Shown: piece after piece, positions 7,940-16,741 of the stretch | Position numbering within the stretch: the first letter of the stretch is position 1 | Layout of the letters: the number at the start of each line of letters is the position of its first letter | From: CAVVIG01 sp050249955 | GTDB lineage: Bacteria > Acidobacteriota > Vicinamibacteria > Vicinamibacterales > CAVVIG01 | Length of the DNA: 64,000 nucleotides | Assembly: GCA_050249955.1 (NCBI GenBank) | Contig: JBFWPN010000001.1 | Coordinates: 620,001-684,000, forward strand | Reading direction: 5' to 3' | Notes under the pieces: model-generated | The model's database searches: none | Told to the model about the DNA's origin: nothing | What the model saw: the letters and a program-made list of their open reading frames with translations, nothing else | Position numbers and translations under genes: made by a program

Positions 7940-10354
7940 CTATCGGCCGGCGAACCGGACGCGCACGCCGAAGTTCAGCAGCCGCGGCGCACCGATGGTC
8001 GAGGGGTTCGTCTGCACGAAGAACACCTTGTTCGTCAGGTTCTGGGCCCCGAAGAACAGCTGCAGCCGCGACCCGAGGTCGCGTGACGCCATCAGGTCGA
8101 CCGAGGTGTAGCCCGGCAATCCGGGGCCGACGTTCGTGTCGTAGCCTGCCGCGGCGAGTGTGGCCGCCGGGATGAACTGCACGTTCTGGTCGTCGTTGTA
8201 CTGCAGCCCGACAAACTGGAACCCCAGCGAGAGGTTCAGCACACCCGGGTTCATGTAGGCCACCTGCAGCGAGCCACGGTGCTTCGGCACCTGGGCCAGG
8301 TACTTGCCGACCAGCGCGGCGTTCACCGTGCCGCCGTCCGTCACCTTGGCCTCGTTGTAGATGTAGCCGCCGTTCACCCGCAGGTCGCGACCGATGAGGT
8401 ATTCCACGTCCATCTGCAGGCCCTGGATCTGCGTGCGGCCGAGGTTCTGCTTCTGGACGCAGTTGGCGGCGGCGAGGCCGGCGCAGACCGTGGCGAAGTT
8501 CGGCTGGCTCGTCGACATCGTGACGTTCGAGATCGGGTCCTTCACGCGGTTGTCGAAGTAGGTGAAGCGGGCCGTCAGGTTGCGGGCCGGTGCGATGTTC
8601 AGGCCGAGTTCGCCGCCGATCAGGCGTTCGGGGCCGAGCTGCGCGTTCGGGCGGGTGGTGATGGCACCGACCGAGAACTGGCGATACAGCTCGGTGAGGG
8701 TTGGCGCGCGGAAGCCGGAGTTCATGGCGCCCCACGCCGTGATGCGGTCCGTGAGGTGATAGAGCGCCGCCGCCCTGGGGCTCACGACCGTGTCCGTGCG
8801 GTCCGGAATCGTCGGACGGTTGTTCGCCGTCGGCAGCCCGGTGGCGACCGTCGTCTCGAGGTTGTGGCCGTTGTAGTTGCGCCAGTTGTCCACACGGGCA
8901 TTCAGCGTGATGACCAGCTTCTGCACCGGCGTGATGATGTCCTGGACGAAGGCGCCGTTCGAGCGCTGCGAGCCGCCGGAGAAGCGCGTGACCGTGAGTG
9001 CGGCCGGCAGCGTGACGCCATCCGGTCCGGGTGTATTGCTCACGAACCCGTAGGCACTCTCCTGGCTCTCACCGTCGACCCAGCGGTAGTCGGTGCCGAC
9101 CGTGATGGCCTGCTTCGAGCCGACCACCTTCTGCCACTGCACCATGCCTCCGAACCCGTTCACGGGCAGCCGCTGGTCGGTGGCGAGCCGGACGAAGTTG
9201 CGTGTCGTTGCCGCGTTGCTGACCGCCAGGAAGTTGTAGTTCGCCTTCTGGATGTCTCCGAAGACGCGCGCCTGCAGGTCGCTGTGGTCCGGCAGCGCCG
9301 CGCGGACGCCGCCACTGAAGCTGGTCCACTTCGTACCGTTGACCTCGCCGATCTTGCCGTTGACGCGGTCCTCCTTGAAGTACCCGGCGCGGCCCGAGAT
9401 GACGATCCGCTCCGTCGGGAGGAACTCCACCTTGCCGGTCACGTTCCGGTAGTCCACCTTGGCGTTGTTGTCGACCGGGCCGGCCTCGGTCGTCACCGTC
9501 TTGAAGCCGTCGGTATTGAACGCACTCCCTTCGACGGCGAAGCCCACCTTCTTGTAGACGTGGCTGGCGAACATGTCGAACTTCGGCGTGTTGCCCTGGT
9601 CCGACCCGCCGTTCGCACCCGAGAAGCTGCCGAACTGCGGCTTCAGCTCGAGCGTGCGGCTGGTCGGCCGGCTCGTCACGATGTTGATGACACCGCCCAT
9701 GGCGTAGTTGCCGTAGAGTCCGGAGGCGGTGTCCTCGGTCACCTCGATGCGGTCGACGCTGACCATCGGGACGCGGGTCCAGTAGACCCAGCCGCCGAAG
9801 GGATCGTTGAACGGAACGCCGTCGAGCAGCACCAGCGTGCGGCTCTGGCCGCTCGGGCCGATACCGCGCAGCGACACACCCTGGGTGGTCGGCTGGGCCA
9901 CGACGCTGTTCGCACGACGGAAGAGGCTGAAGCTCGGCACGCTCCTCAGGACATCGTCCACGGCAATGGCTGGCGACGACTCGATCTGCTCGGCGGTGAC
10001 GACGCTGACGCTCGCCGGTGTGTCACCGAGCCGCTGCTCGGTCCGGCCTGGCGTGACGACGACGGTTTCGAGAATGGAGGGCGGCTGCAGGGTGACCTCG
10101 ACCTCAGCCTGGCTGCCAACCGTCTGGCGCTGCTCGGCGAAGCCACCGGCGCGAATGATGAGGACCGCGTCGGCGGGGATGCTGTCGAACGAGAAGCGTC
10201 CATCGGCACCAGCGATGACGGTCTGCTGCTCGGTTCCTGTCGATGTCTGGATCGTGACCGATGCGCCGGGGACGGCACCGCCGCTCGTGTCCTTCACGAC
10301 GCCGGTGAGGCCGGCCATGGCCATCGACAGCGTGAGAAGTACTGCCAGTAACAT
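7940..10354 (-). CDS. TonB-dependent outer membrane receptor with N-terminal carboxypeptidase-like domain
   Basis: About 804 residues. A signal peptide (MLLAVLLTLSMAMAG) is followed by a carboxypeptidase-regulatory-like beta-sandwich (about 15-95), then a TonB-box-like ETVVVT and the plug domain (SVSVVTAEQI, later a conserved LRGIGPSGQSRTL segment with VLLDGVPF). A 22-strand barrel fills the rest. The plug resembles siderophore/vitamin receptors more than the giant Oar type elsewhere in the window. The ligand is unknown. ATG 10354 is the only start that gives a signal peptide; the frame is open further upstream without a good start. It has its own promoter upstream (TATAAT at 10427-10432). 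Confidence 0.8.
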   Translation of the reverse strand: MLLAVLLTLSMAMAGLTGVVKDTSGGAVPGASVTIQTSTGTEQQTVIAGADGRFSFDSIPADAVLIIRAGGFAEQRQTVGSQAEVEVTLQPPSILETVVVTPGRTEQRLGDTPASVSVVTAEQIESSPAIAVDDVLRSVPSFSLFRRANSVVAQPTTQGVSLRGIGPSGQSRTLVLLDGVPFNDPFGGWVYWTRVPMVSVDRIEVTEDTASGLYGNYAMGGVINIVTSRPTSRTLELKPQFGSFSGANGGSDQGNTPKFDMFASHVYKKVGFAVEGSAFNTDGFKTVTTEAGPVDNNAKVDYRNVTGKVEFLPTERIVISGRAGYFKEDRVNGKIGEVNGTKWTSFSGGVRAALPDHSDLQARVFGDIQKANYNFLAVSNAATTRNFVRLATDQRLPVNGFGGMVQWQKVVGSKQAITVGTDYRWVDGESQESAYGFVSNTPGPDGVTLPAALTVTRFSGGSQRSNGAFVQDIITPVQKLVITLNARVDNWRNYNGHNLETTVATGLPTANNRPTIPDRTDTVVSPRAAALYHLTDRITAWGAMNSGFRAPTLTELYRQFSVGAITTRPNAQLGPERLIGGELGLNIAPARNLTARFTYFDNRVKDPISNVTMSTSQPNFATVCAGLAAANCVQKQNLGRTQIQGLQMDVEYLIGRDLRVNGGYIYNEAKVTDGGTVNAALVGKYLAQVPKHRGSLQVAYMNPGVLNLSLGFQFVGLQYNDDQNVQFIPAATLAAAGYDTNVGPGLPGYTSVDLMASRDLGSRLQLFFGAQNLTNKVFFVQTNPSTIGAPRLLNFGVRVRFAGR

Positions 10355-10380
10355 GTGCGTGTGCTCCGTGTTGTTGAGGC

Positions 10381-10432
10381 GGAGGCAGAGAAGCCTCCGG
10401 AAGATGCCAGCGACGAAATCGTCGGGATTATA
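10381..10432 (-). promoter_or_regulatory. Promoter -10 box and hairpin leader of the 7.9-10.4 kb TonB receptor
   Basis: On the minus strand a perfect TATAAT occupies 10432-10427. The roughly 65-base leader that follows contains two hairpins: a six-bp stem at 10411-10424 and GGAGGC/GCCTCC at 10381-10398. No convincing -35 box is seen, and no known riboswitch was recognised. Confidence 0.5.
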
Positions 10433-10517
10433 ACAGCGGGAATGATGAGATGCCGGTGAGAGGTCGTCGGAAAAGCGCGCGATGGCGGTCGTGTCCGGGC
10501 GTCCGCCCCGTGGCCGA

Positions 10518-13500
10518 TCAGTAGAAGTCGTGGGGCTCGAAATCGACGGCCGTGCCCCCGAGCCCCTGGACGATCTCGGCCCGCACCGAGACCACGCCGT
10601 CCTGGTGCTGTAGGACACCTTCCACCAGCAGGAACGGTTCCTCCACGATCACCCCCCTGTCACGCGCGAACAGGTCTGGCCGGACGATGATATTGGCAAT
10701 TCCTGTCTCATCTTCGAGTGTCAGGAACACGAATCCCTTGGCGGTGCCCGGGCGCTGGCGGGTGATGACCATGCCGGCCACCCGGACCATGCGTCCCTGG
10801 CGGGCGGTCCGCAGGTCGGTGGCACGCATGACGCCGCGCATGGCGAGTTCGTGGCGCCTGAGCGCCATGGGATGCCGCCCTACGGTCAGGCCGGTCCCGG
10901 CATAGTCGGCCACCAGGCGCTCGGCCTCGGTCATCGGCCTGAGCGGGCACTCGGCCTCGTCATCCGAGACGAGGTCCTGCCCCGGTTCCCGCTCGTCCCG
11001 GTCACCGGCAATGGCCTGGGCCAGCGCCAGGTCGGCCGCTGGGCCGAGCCAGCCTGACGGGTCGGCGGGGGCATGGTCCGCTTCCCGCTCCTCGAACAGC
11101 GCGCCCGAGGGCCGCACGGCCCGTTCGGCCTGCCACAACGCGGCCCGGCGGTCGTAGCCGAAGGCGTTCAGCGCGCCGATCTCGGCAAGGGTGACCACCT
11201 CGTCTCGGCGCAGGCCGATGCGGGACACCAGTTCGTCGAGCGTCGCGAAGCGCTGCGGACGGCGCGTGCCGGGCACCCAGTCGTGCGAGCAGTTGTTGCA
11301 GTAGTACGTGCCGGGACGGGCGCCCCGCCCTTCCACCTTGTCCAGCATCGAGGGGTCGTCGCACCCGCACTTCGGGCAGAGCAGCACGTCGTCCGGCTGA
11401 AGCCGGACGCTACGACTCTCAGGTGTAGTGCCCGCCTTCAGGCGGGCTGTCCGCCCGTACGCCGCGATGGCCTTCCCGGCCTCGGCCCGCAATCCGCTCA
11501 CATACCGCAGGCCCAGCCGCACGGCGCCATCCGGCTCCACCGTGCAGTCCCAGTCGGACACCTGCACGTCGATCGGCTGGAACCGCACGCCCCGTCGCTG
11601 GGCGTCCTTCACGAGCGTCGAAGGGTGGTAGAACCCCATCGGCTGGTTGTTCAGCAGGGCCGTGTAGAACGCCGACGGGTAGTGGGCCTTCAGGTACGCG
11701 CTGGCATAGGCCAGCAGCGCGAAGCTGGCCGCATGCGACTCGGGGAACCCGTACAGGGCGAAGGAGGTGATCGACAGGATGATCTGCTCCATCGCCTCTG
11801 GCGCGATGCCGTTCCTCGCCATCCCCTCGCGGAGCTGCAGCTCGATCTGCTTCATGCGCTTCTCGGATCGCTTGAATCCCATCGCACGCCGCAGTTCCTC
11901 GGCCTGTCCGCCCGTGAAGTTCGCGACGACCATCGCCATGCGCAGCAACTGCTCCTGGAAGAGCGGCACGCCGAGCGTGCGCCTGAGCACCGGTTCGAGC
12001 GACGGGTGCGCATAGACCACCGCCTCGCGTCCCGCGCGGCGATTCAGGTAGGGATGCACCATCTGCCCGACGATGGGGCCGGGGCGGATGATGGCCACCT
12101 GCACCACGAGGTCGTAGAACTTCACCGGCTTCAGCCGGGGCAGCGTCGCCATCTGCGCGCGCGACTCCACCTGGAAGACACCCACCGTGTCGGCCTCCTG
12201 CAGCATGCGGTACACGGCAGGGTCGTCCTGCGGCAGGTGGGCGAGGTCTACCAAAAGGCTTCGGGCTTCGGGCTCCGGGCTTCGGGCCTGGCCTGGAGAC
12301 TCGTCAATCTGCAATCTGAAATCTGCACTCTGCAATTCAGGACGCCGCTCGCCGTTCACCAGCGCGAGCGCGTCCTGGATGGCGGCCATCATGCCGAGGC
12401 CGAGCAGGTCGACCTTCACGATGCCCATGTCGGCGCAGTCGTCCTTGTCCCACTGCACGACGACGCGGCCCGGCATGCTGGCGTTCTCGAGGGGCACCAC
12501 CGAATCGAGGCGTCCCTGGCAGATCACCATGCCGCCCGAGTGCTGGCCGAGGTGCCGGGGCAGGTCCTGCATCTCCTGCCAGAGTTTCGCGAAGAGCCGG
12601 ACGCGGTTCGCGTTCAGGTCGAGCCCCACCGACGCCAGGTGGCGCGGGAGGGTGTCGTTCGCATCGACGAACTCGAAATGGTTCATCGCCTTCGCGAGCC
12701 GATCCACCTGCGGGGGATCGAAGCCGAGCACCTTGCCCACTTCCCTGGCGGCGCTCCGGCCGCGATACGTGATGACATTGGCGGTCATCGCCGCGCCGTG
12801 CTGCCCGTACTTCTCGTAGACATGCTGGATGACCCGCTCGCGCCGGTCGCCGCTCGGCAGGTCGAGGTCGATGTCGGGCCACTCGCCCCGTTCCTCGGAC
12901 AGGAACCGCTCGAACAGCAGTTCCATGCCGACCGGATCGACCGCCGTGATGCCCAGGCTGTAGCAGACTGCGCTGTTGGCGGCCGACCCGCGCCCCTGCA
13001 CCAGGATGTCGTGCTGGCGGCAGAAGTTGACGATGTCCCAGACGATCAGGAAGTAGCCGGCGAGGTCGAGCTTCTCGATCAGGTCCAGTTCGCGTGCGAT
13101 CTGCGCACGCGCCTTGTCGTGATACGGACGATAGCGGTGGCGTGCCCCCACGTCGGTGATCCGCCGCAGGAAGGATGCCTGTGTCTCACCGGACGGCACG
13201 GGATATTCGGGGAAGCGATAGCCGAGGTCGGCCATCGTGAACTGCAGTCGATCGGCGAGCGCCAGGCTGTTGGCGATCGCCTGCGGGTGATCGGCGAACA
13301 GCGCGGCCACCTGGTCGCGCGGCTTGAGATAACGCTCGGCGTTGGCGGTCAGCCGTCGCCCGGCGCTGGCGAGATCGGCATGGTGGTGGATGCAGGTGAG
13401 GACATCGAACAGCGGGCGTTCGGCCGGCGTGGCGAACCGCACGCCGTTGGTGGCGAGGAGCGGCACCCGGAAAGTCCCGGCCATGGCCACAAGCGCCTGG

Positions 13501-14090
13501 TTGTCAGCTTCCTCGTCCCGCCGGAAGTGACGCTGGAGCTCGACGTACGTCCGGTCGCGCCCGAACAGGCCGACGATGCGATCGAGCAGTCCGCCGACGC
13601 CGAAGCGATTGGCGTCGAGCGCGACACGCCCGACGAGGGCGACGAGCCCTCCCGTCATGCCGTCGAGCGCCTCGATCGGCAGGGCCCCTTCCCCTTTCGG
13701 CGAGGCCAGCTTCATGCGCGTGATCAGGCGGCACAGGTTCCGGTATCCCTCTGGGCTTTCACAGAGGAGCGGCAGTACAAACGGCGGGCTGGGCTGATGG
13801 GGCAGGTTGGACTGGGTGCCTTTCAGCCTGGCGCGACCGACGTGCCCCTGCAGTGCCGCCGGCCCCTCCCGGCCTTCCCGGCCGATCGTGAGCTCCGCCC
13901 CCACGATGGGCCGAAGGCCGGCTGAGCGGGCAGCCTTGTGGAAGCGCGGCATGCCGTACACGCCGTCGCGATCGAGGAGCGCCACGGCCGGATAGTCCAG
14001 TGCCGCAGCCCGCTCGACCAGCGCTTCGGGAAGCGAGGCCCCCTGCAGGAAGCTGAAGGCGGAGGCAGCGTGGAGTTCGATGTAGGACAC
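10518..14090 (-). CDS. dnaE2: Error-prone DNA polymerase DnaE2 (ImuC) with in-frame insertions
   Basis: The 1190-residue protein is the polymerase of the SOS mutagenesis cassette. It has an N-terminal PHP domain, the polymerase core with PDIDLDLPSG carrying catalytic Asp residues, and a C-terminal OB fold (residues about 1090-1170). DnaE2 is usually near 1050-1080 residues. The excess sits in three places: about residues 70-95, residues 582-613 (coded by heptanucleotide repeats), and residues 881-940. The last insertion is coded partly by palindromic repeats and contains a zinc-ribbon pattern, C905-x2-C908 and C931-x2-C934. The start is GTG 14090. It follows imuB after 129 bases of low-complexity sequence. 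Both long insertions leave the frame intact. Confidence 0.9.
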   Translation of the reverse strand: MSYIELHAASAFSFLQGASLPEALVERAAALDYPAVALLDRDGVYGMPRFHKAARSAGLRPIVGAELTIGREGREGPAALQGHVGRARLKGTQSNLPHQPSPPFVLPLLCESPEGYRNLCRLITRMKLASPKGEGALPIEALDGMTGGLVALVGRVALDANRFGVGGLLDRIVGLFGRDRTYVELQRHFRRDEEADNQALVAMAGTFRVPLLATNGVRFATPAERPLFDVLTCIHHHADLASAGRRLTANAERYLKPRDQVAALFADHPQAIANSLALADRLQFTMADLGYRFPEYPVPSGETQASFLRRITDVGARHRYRPYHDKARAQIARELDLIEKLDLAGYFLIVWDIVNFCRQHDILVQGRGSAANSAVCYSLGITAVDPVGMELLFERFLSEERGEWPDIDLDLPSGDRRERVIQHVYEKYGQHGAAMTANVITYRGRSAAREVGKVLGFDPPQVDRLAKAMNHFEFVDANDTLPRHLASVGLDLNANRVRLFAKLWQEMQDLPRHLGQHSGGMVICQGRLDSVVPLENASMPGRVVVQWDKDDCADMGIVKVDLLGLGMMAAIQDALALVNGERRPELQSADFRLQIDESPGQARSPEPEARSLLVDLAHLPQDDPAVYRMLQEADTVGVFQVESRAQMATLPRLKPVKFYDLVVQVAIIRPGPIVGQMVHPYLNRRAGREAVVYAHPSLEPVLRRTLGVPLFQEQLLRMAMVVANFTGGQAEELRRAMGFKRSEKRMKQIELQLREGMARNGIAPEAMEQIILSITSFALYGFPESHAASFALLAYASAYLKAHYPSAFYTALLNNQPMGFYHPSTLVKDAQRRGVRFQPIDVQVSDWDCTVEPDGAVRLGLRYVSGLRAEAGKAIAAYGRTARLKAGTTPESRSVRLQPDDVLLCPKCGCDDPSMLDKVEGRGARPGTYYCNNCSHDWVPGTRRPQRFATLDELVSRIGLRRDEVVTLAEIGALNAFGYDRRAALWQAERAVRPSGALFEEREADHAPADPSGWLGPAADLALAQAIAGDRDEREPGQDLVSDDEAECPLRPMTEAERLVADYAGTGLTVGRHPMALRRHELAMRGVMRATDLRTARQGRMVRVAGMVITRQRPGTAKGFVFLTLEDETGIANIIVRPDLFARDRGVIVEEPFLLVEGVLQHQDGVVSVRAEIVQGLGGTAVDFEPHDFY
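11390..11447. repeat. Two REP-like palindromes inside dnaE2
   Basis: Two small palindromes lie 20 bases apart within the coding region. The first is a nine-bp stem with a GA loop at 11390-11409. The second is an eight-bp stem with a TC loop at 11430-11447 (GCCCGCCT/AGGCGGGC). Copies of the same design occur at 23048-23065 and, imperfectly, at 34250-34267, both at gene ends. This suggests a dispersed family. Confidence 0.75.
12258..12336. repeat. Two heptanucleotide tandem arrays inside dnaE2
   Basis: Four near-perfect copies of GCTTCGG (12258-12285) are followed 23 bases later by four copies of CTGCAAT (12309-12336). Together they code for an in-frame stretch near residues 582-613 that DnaE2 proteins normally lack. 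The second array is the reverse complement of the ATTGCNG heptamers seen at 14344 and 18070. Confidence 0.8.
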
Positions 14091-14219
14091 GGGAGGCCAC
14101 CAGGGCGGGCAGGGCGGGCAAGGCGGGCGGGATTATCGATGAAGCCTCGAGGCGCGGACCATTTCCGCCTGCCTCCATGACACTCCAGCCTGCCCTGCCC
14201 AGCCTCGCCTGCCTCACCG

Positions 14220-15824
14220 TCAGTCCACCACTCCATCGATGAACCAGCCTTCGGTACTGCGGTCCCGGAAGATCCGGTAGACCGCCCCGTCGGTCAATGC
14301 CACGTCCCACTCGTCGCGATTCCAGGGACCGCCGTCGCGTGCCATTGCTGAGTGCTGATTGCTGAGTGCTGATTGTCCGGAGTGGCTGGCTTCCACGTCA
14401 GCGTGTCCTGGCTGCAGTGCCGGGTTTGCTGCCTTCACTTCCAGCTTCGGAGCGCCTTCCCACCAGGCACCGGATGTGCGCCAGGGACCGGCACTCGACA
14501 GGACTGTCCCGCCAGCAAACCCCCGGCGGTCGGTCGTGACACGCAGGGGACGACGCTGCGCATCGGTCGCGACACGCGCGGGGATCGGCTGGCGGCACCG
14601 CCGCAAGGCGGAGGTGGTGGGAGCGTCGGAGTTCAGAGACTGGGGAGCTGGCCGCGTCGACGCGCGACCCAGCGCAGCGGGGGCAGGCGGGCGCTCGATG
14701 GCGAACGGGCTGAGGGCGAAGGCACCGGGGCGGAATGAATCGACCGTGGCCGGTGCGCCGACCCGGTCCTGCCCCATCAGCGCGCCGAGCCGTGCCAGCA
14801 GCGTGGACAGCTGTTCCGGGGTGGGATGGGGCCGGGCAAACAATGCGTGCTGGAGGATGCGGCCCGGCGTCGGCTCGATGGTGATCGAGACCACATCGAT
14901 GGCAGCCCCGGGCGGATGCGCCTCCACGTCGAGCAGCACGAGCGTCCGCAGCGCCCGCACGTCGCGCAGCGGCGACGGGAGCTCGAGCCGACACGCGTGC
15001 ACGTCGCGCGTGACGAGCCCGAGTTCCACGTGCAGCACGGCCACGCCACGATCGCGACGCTCCAGCCGGGTGGACAGCGGCTCGAGCAGGCGCGTCAGGA
15101 CGAACGACAGCGGTTCGGCCCCCTCGATCGGCCACTCGAGTTCGAGCCGTCCCTCGAAGCGTTCGTCTGGCTGCATCGGCACCAGCGGGCGCAGGTCGCG
15201 CCCCCGGGCGACGGCCTGCCATACGCGCCCGTTCCGCCCGAGCCGCGCCGACAGGTCGGCATCGGGCAGCGCCGCCAGATTGCCCAGCGTCCGCACGCCC
15301 CACTTCCGCAGCGCCGCGATGGCATCCCGCGCCTCGCCGGCCCGCAGCCGCGCCTGCGTGGCGGAGGTGGCCGCCGGCACCGCGTCCTCGTGCAGGTGTT
15401 CGAGCACCGCGATCGGAATGGACCCGAGCGCCTCGGCCATGTCCACGGCAGACACCACCGTGAGCCCGGGGCGGGCCACGGCCAGGACGAGCGCCGCCAT
15501 CCGCGTCGGCGCAATGGCGACGTGCACGCGCACGCCGCGCGCGGCCGCCTCGCGCCGCATCTCGGCCCCGATCGTCCGTGGCGTACCGAGCAGGCGCGAG
15601 AGCCCGCGCACGTCCACCGACACCAGGTCGGGCCGATGCTGCTCGTACCGCGGGGAGAACTCCGCGGCAATCGCCGTGAGGACGGCCGGTGCGGACGAGG
15701 CCTCCACGGGCGGGGCGCTCGCGGGGGTCGCCGTCAGCGTGGCAGGCACGGCTGGGAGCGGCGGCTGATACAGGCACGCATACAGGGCCGCATCGGCCGG
15801 AGGAGCTGGGCGCGTGTCAGACAT
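14220..15824 (-). CDS. imuB: ImuB, Y-family polymerase-like subunit of the mutagenesis cassette
   Basis: A 534-residue ImuB-type protein. The first 330 residues match the Y-family palm/finger/little-finger outline (VDVRGLSRLLG, then a helix-hairpin-helix-like segment RTLGNLAALPDADL). The usual paired acidic metal ligands are not evident, as expected for ImuB, which is a non-catalytic adaptor between ImuA, DnaE2 and the beta clamp. The C-terminal half is variable; it contains a heptamer-coded stretch near residues 483-494 and ends in a conserved-looking RIFRDRSTEGWFIDG segment. ATG 15824 overlaps the end of imuA by eight bases, so translation is coupled. Confidence 0.85.
   Translation of the reverse strand: MSDTRPAPPADAALYACLYQPPLPAVPATLTATPASAPPVEASSAPAVLTAIAAEFSPRYEQHRPDLVSVDVRGLSRLLGTPRTIGAEMRREAAARGVRVHVAIAPTRMAALVLAVARPGLTVVSAVDMAEALGSIPIAVLEHLHEDAVPAATSATQARLRAGEARDAIAALRKWGVRTLGNLAALPDADLSARLGRNGRVWQAVARGRDLRPLVPMQPDERFEGRLELEWPIEGAEPLSFVLTRLLEPLSTRLERRDRGVAVLHVELGLVTRDVHACRLELPSPLRDVRALRTLVLLDVEAHPPGAAIDVVSITIEPTPGRILQHALFARPHPTPEQLSTLLARLGALMGQDRVGAPATVDSFRPGAFALSPFAIERPPAPAALGRASTRPAPQSLNSDAPTTSALRRCRQPIPARVATDAQRRPLRVTTDRRGFAGGTVLSSAGPWRTSGAWWEGAPKLEVKAANPALQPGHADVEASHSGQSALSNQHSAMARDGGPWNRDEWDVALTDGAVYRIFRDRSTEGWFIDGVVD
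14344..14375. repeat. Heptanucleotide tandem repeat inside imuB
   Basis: Four copies of ATTGCTG/AGTGCTG plus a partial fifth lie in frame in the C-terminal part of imuB. The unit matches the array at 18070-18101 and the complement of the one at 12309-12336. Confidence 0.75.
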
Positions 15825-16611
15825 GGTGTGCCACCTTCGTCGATAGCGGCAGCGCCGCGCTGTCGGACGCCTGCACGCGCGCGCGCGCCACCCGCGCCGA
15901 CAGGTCCAGCCCGTCGAGCAGGTGCCCGGTGAAGCGCGAGGCCTGCGCCCGGCCGCCCGCCCCCTGGGCATCCGGCGCCACGGCAGGCTGCAGCACGATC
16001 GACAGCCCGGCCGAACTGCGCGACATCGGCATCGAGCCGGCCAGCACACAGATCGTCTGCGTCCCCTCGACCATGCGCTGGAGGCGGAGCCACGTGGTGA
16101 ACGGCAGGCGGCGGATCGCGTCCGGCGGGGCATCGGCCAGATCCAGGACGACGAGGCCGAAGTTGCCCGCCTGCAGCACGAGGCCCAGGGCCTTGATGGC
16201 CTGCTCCAGCGCCCGCTGGTTCAGGTCGCGGCAGAAGCCGGGATTGGTGACCACATGGCCACGGATCCAGAGCAGGCGGGTCAGGTCGAGCCCGGCGGCC
16301 TCCGCCGAGGCCACATCCAGCATGTCCAGCGCGTCGACCAGCGCCACGAGCTCGCCCCGGGCGGTCGCCGCCGCCATGGCCTGGAGTACCAGGCTGGTCC
16401 GCCCAGACGAGCGGGGCCCCACGATCTCGGAGAGATGGCCACGGGGCAGCCCGCCACCGAGCCGCGTATCGAGCGAGGCCAGCCCGGTCGGCCCGCTCGC
16501 CTGGTCGTCCTGTGAATCGAGCGGCGCGAGGGCGGACGTGAGCGTCCGGTCGAGCCGGCGTGCCCGGAGGGCAGTCATGAGCGTATTGCGGTCAGCACGG
16601 GCAGGGAGCAT
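15817..16611 (-). CDS. imuA: ImuA, RecA/SulA-like subunit of the mutagenesis cassette
   Basis: A 264-residue RecA-fold protein, first gene of imuA-imuB-dnaE2. The P-loop region reads GPRSSGRTS, so the usual Lys is Arg and ATPase activity is doubtful, which is common in this family. A Walker-B-like hydrophobic strand (NFGLVVLDLADAP) follows. ImuA works with ImuB and DnaE2 in damage-induced mutagenesis. I chose ATG 16611 because the open frame further upstream runs through a 19-bp palindrome that looks like an operator. The end overlaps the imuB start. Confidence 0.8.
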   Translation of the reverse strand: MLPARADRNTLMTALRARRLDRTLTSALAPLDSQDDQASGPTGLASLDTRLGGGLPRGHLSEIVGPRSSGRTSLVLQAMAAATARGELVALVDALDMLDVASAEAAGLDLTRLLWIRGHVVTNPGFCRDLNQRALEQAIKALGLVLQAGNFGLVVLDLADAPPDAIRRLPFTTWLRLQRMVEGTQTICVLAGSMPMSRSSAGLSIVLQPAVAPDAQGAGGRAQASRFTGHLLDGLDLSARVARARVQASDSAALPLSTKVAHHV

Positions 16612-16625
16612 CGTTTTCGCCTTAT

Positions 16626-16644
16626 GTTCGCCTACAAGGCGAAC
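16626..16644 (-). promoter_or_regulatory. Candidate LexA operator upstream of imuA
   Basis: A perfect 7-5-7 palindrome, GTTCGCC-TACAA-GGCGAAC, lies 15 bases before the imuA start and about 100 bases before the divergent MFS gene. Imu cassettes are LexA-controlled in other phyla, and GTTC/GAAC half-sites are common in LexA boxes. No lexA gene is in the window, so assignment to LexA is inferred. Confidence 0.55.
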
Positions 16645-16741
16645 TATAGCCCACGCGTTTCCGCCGCGCAATAACTGAATGTCCGTTGTAAGATGAGCGA
16701 CGCGTTCGGGCAGGCTAAAGTCCTGCACGACACAACTTTAC

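Noticed and set aside
11073..13925. A 950-codon open frame opposite dnaE2
   Set aside because: It is the antisense of a clearly conserved polymerase gene. Its composition (His/Arg/Asp-rich, no domain) is the usual shadow in high-GC DNA.
16611..16728. Longer N-terminus for imuA (start at 16728)
   Set aside because: It would translate through the 19-bp palindrome and promoter region, and the ImuA-like sequence begins after 16611.
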